Shown here: positions 63,097 through 64,000 of the stretch, one piece after another | How the letters are laid out: each line of letters opens with the position of its first letter | Numbering within the stretch: the stretch's first letter is position 1 | Assembly (NCBI RefSeq): GCF_000600335.2 | Contig: NZ_KK088593.1 | Location: forward strand, 62,001 to 126,000 | Source of the DNA: Rubellimicrobium mesophilum DSM 19309 | GTDB taxonomy: Bacteria > Pseudomonadota > Alphaproteobacteria > Rhodobacterales > Rhodobacteraceae | Reading direction: 5' to 3' | DNA: 64,000 nucleotides | Position numbers and translations under genes: made by a program | The notes under the pieces: generated by a model | Told to the model about the DNA's origin: nothing | Database searches by the model: none | Seen by the model: the letters and a program-made list of their open reading frames with translations, nothing else

Positions 63097-64000
63097 TGCC
63101 CGATTTGCTGATCGAACTCTTCTCGGAAGAGATCCCCGCCCGGATGCAGGCCAAGGCGGCCGAGGACCTGCGGACGCTGATGACCGACGGTCTGGTCGAG
63201 GCCGGGCTGACCTATTCGGGCGCGGCGGCGTTCTCGACGCCCCGGCGGCTGGTGCTGGCGGTCGAGGGGCTCTCGGACCAGAGCCGCGCGGTGCGCGAGG
63301 AGCGTAAGGGACCGAGGACCGATGCGCCCGAGGCGGCGGTGCAGGGGTTCCTTCGGTCCACGGGGCTGGCGCTGGAGCAGTTGGAACGGCGGGCGGAGAA
63401 GAAGGGCGAGGTTTTCTTCGCCGTCATCGAGAAGCCGGGACGGGCGGCGGCGGAGATCGTGGCCGAGGTGCTCGGGCGGGTGATCCGCGAGTTCCCGTGG
63501 CCCAAGTCGATGCGCTGGGGCTCGGGGTCGCTGCGCTGGGTGCGGCCGCTGCACTCGATCCTGTGCCTGCTGGTGCGGGAGGACGGCGCGGAGGTCGTGC
63601 CGTTCGAGATCGAGGGGATCACGGCGGGGAACACGACGCGGGGGCATCGCTTCCATGCGCCGGAGGCGTTTTCCGTCGTGTCCTTCGAGGATTACGAGGC
63701 GAAGCTGAAGCGGGCCCATGTGGTGCTGCGGGCCGAGGAGCGGCGGGAGCGCATCCGGCACGACGCGGCGACGCTCGCCTTTGCACGGGGGCTGGAGATC
63801 GTCGAGGACGAGGGGCTGCTGGCCGAGGTCGCGGGGCTCGTGGAGTGGCCGGTGACGCTGATGGGCGCCATCGAGGAGCAGTTCCTGGAACTGCCGGCGG
63901 AAGTGCTCCAGACTTCCATGAAGGAGCACCAGAAGTTCTTCTCGGTGCGGAACCCCGGGACGGGGCGGATCGAGGGCTTCGTCACGGTCGCGAACATCGA
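63096..64000 (+). CDS. glyS: Glycine--tRNA ligase beta subunit, C-terminus cut by the window edge
   Basis: The beta subunit of GlyRS, needed for tRNA recognition. The N-terminus [18 protein letters not shown] is diagnostic, and [44 protein letters not shown] and [16 protein letters not shown] follow. About 300 of an expected roughly 690 residues lie in the window and the frame is open at position 64000. The start at 63096 is chosen; an ATG at 63093 is in the same frame one codon earlier. Confidence 0.96.
   Translation, partial: MPDLLIELFSEEIPARMQAKAAEDLRTLMTDGLVEAGLTYSGAAAFSTPRRLVLAVEGLSDQSRAVREERKGPRTDAPEAAVQGFLRSTGLALEQLERRAEKKGEVFFAVIEKPGRAAAEIVAEVLGRVIREFPWPKSMRWGSGSLRWVRPLHSILCLLVREDGAEVVPFEIEGITAGNTTRGHRFHAPEAFSVVSFEDYEAKLKRAHVVLRAEERRERIRHDAATLAFARGLEIVEDEGLLAEVAGLVEWPVTLMGAIEEQFLELPAEVLQTSMKEHQKFFSVRNPGTGRIEGFVTVANI

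Noticed and set aside
1..64000. CRISPR arrays, tRNA or rRNA genes, phage modules
   Set aside because: I looked for regularly spaced direct repeats, tRNA-like cloverleafs and rRNA sequence by eye and saw none. A tRNAscan or Infernal run would settle this.

Overview
The window is 64 kb of very GC-rich chromosome from an alphaproteobacterium, most probably a member of the Rhodobacteraceae. The evidence is gene content: a GcrA cell-cycle regulator, DUF1467 next to methylmalonyl-CoA epimerase, DUF3572 next to a PleD-like diguanylate cyclase, ExoD, a SAM-II riboswitch in front of metZ, and a glyQ / small membrane protein / glyS gene cluster. Almost all of it is core genome, densely packed with many 1-4 base start/stop overlaps. 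No tRNA, rRNA, CRISPR array or prophage was seen.

Layout. Positions 1-963 hold the end of an IS630-family element whose transposase seems to need a -1 frameshift. The element abuts the 5' end of an AT-richer gene for a putAbiC-type phage abortive-infection protein (946-1794), the clearest accessory locus. Then come carB (minus), glsB, yidB, an amino-acid permease, pabB-pabC (folate), aspS, a DUF1800/DUF1501 exported pair, an acetyltransferase, methylmalonyl-CoA epimerase with DUF1467, EI24 and nitroreductase genes. At 17.3-19.1 kb is an unrecognised secreted protein plus four-helix membrane protein pair, followed by a GMC oxidoreductase, M48 peptidase, hemolysin III, diguanylate cyclase, HAD phosphatase, an MttB-like methyltransferase and two tandem fasciclin proteins. 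The zinc locus (29.3-32.3 kb) has znuA divergent from zur-znuC-znuB across two Zur-like boxes. A DrrAB-type exporter, gcrA, a 2-hydroxyacid dehydrogenase, rimO, a CPA2 antiporter, exoD, a NUDIX gene, gnd and hrpB follow. From 46 kb come meaB, an alpha/beta hydrolase, an RMF-like gene, rpmB, purD, xseA, two tandem secreted paralogs, ftsY, mgtC, ispZ, ubiC, a GST gene, metZ behind a SAM-II riboswitch, folE2, a trypsin-fold protein lacking its whole catalytic triad, glyQ, and glyS running off the right edge.

How genes work together. Zur, ZnuA, ZnuC and ZnuB form one zinc-uptake system with its own repressor. PabB/PabC and FolE2 both feed folate synthesis. MeaB and the epimerase belong to B12-dependent methylmalonyl-CoA metabolism. 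MetZ is methionine synthesis under SAM control.

Caution. At least eight genes (glsB, the permease, epimerase, the secreted protein at 18 kb, GMC oxidoreductase, zur, znuC, 2-hydroxyacid dehydrogenase), and possibly pabB, are each broken by a single-base indel at or next to a short G/C run while both halves stay conserved. Sequencing or assembly error is more likely than eight real pseudogenes, so these are reported as interrupted genes spanning both frames.
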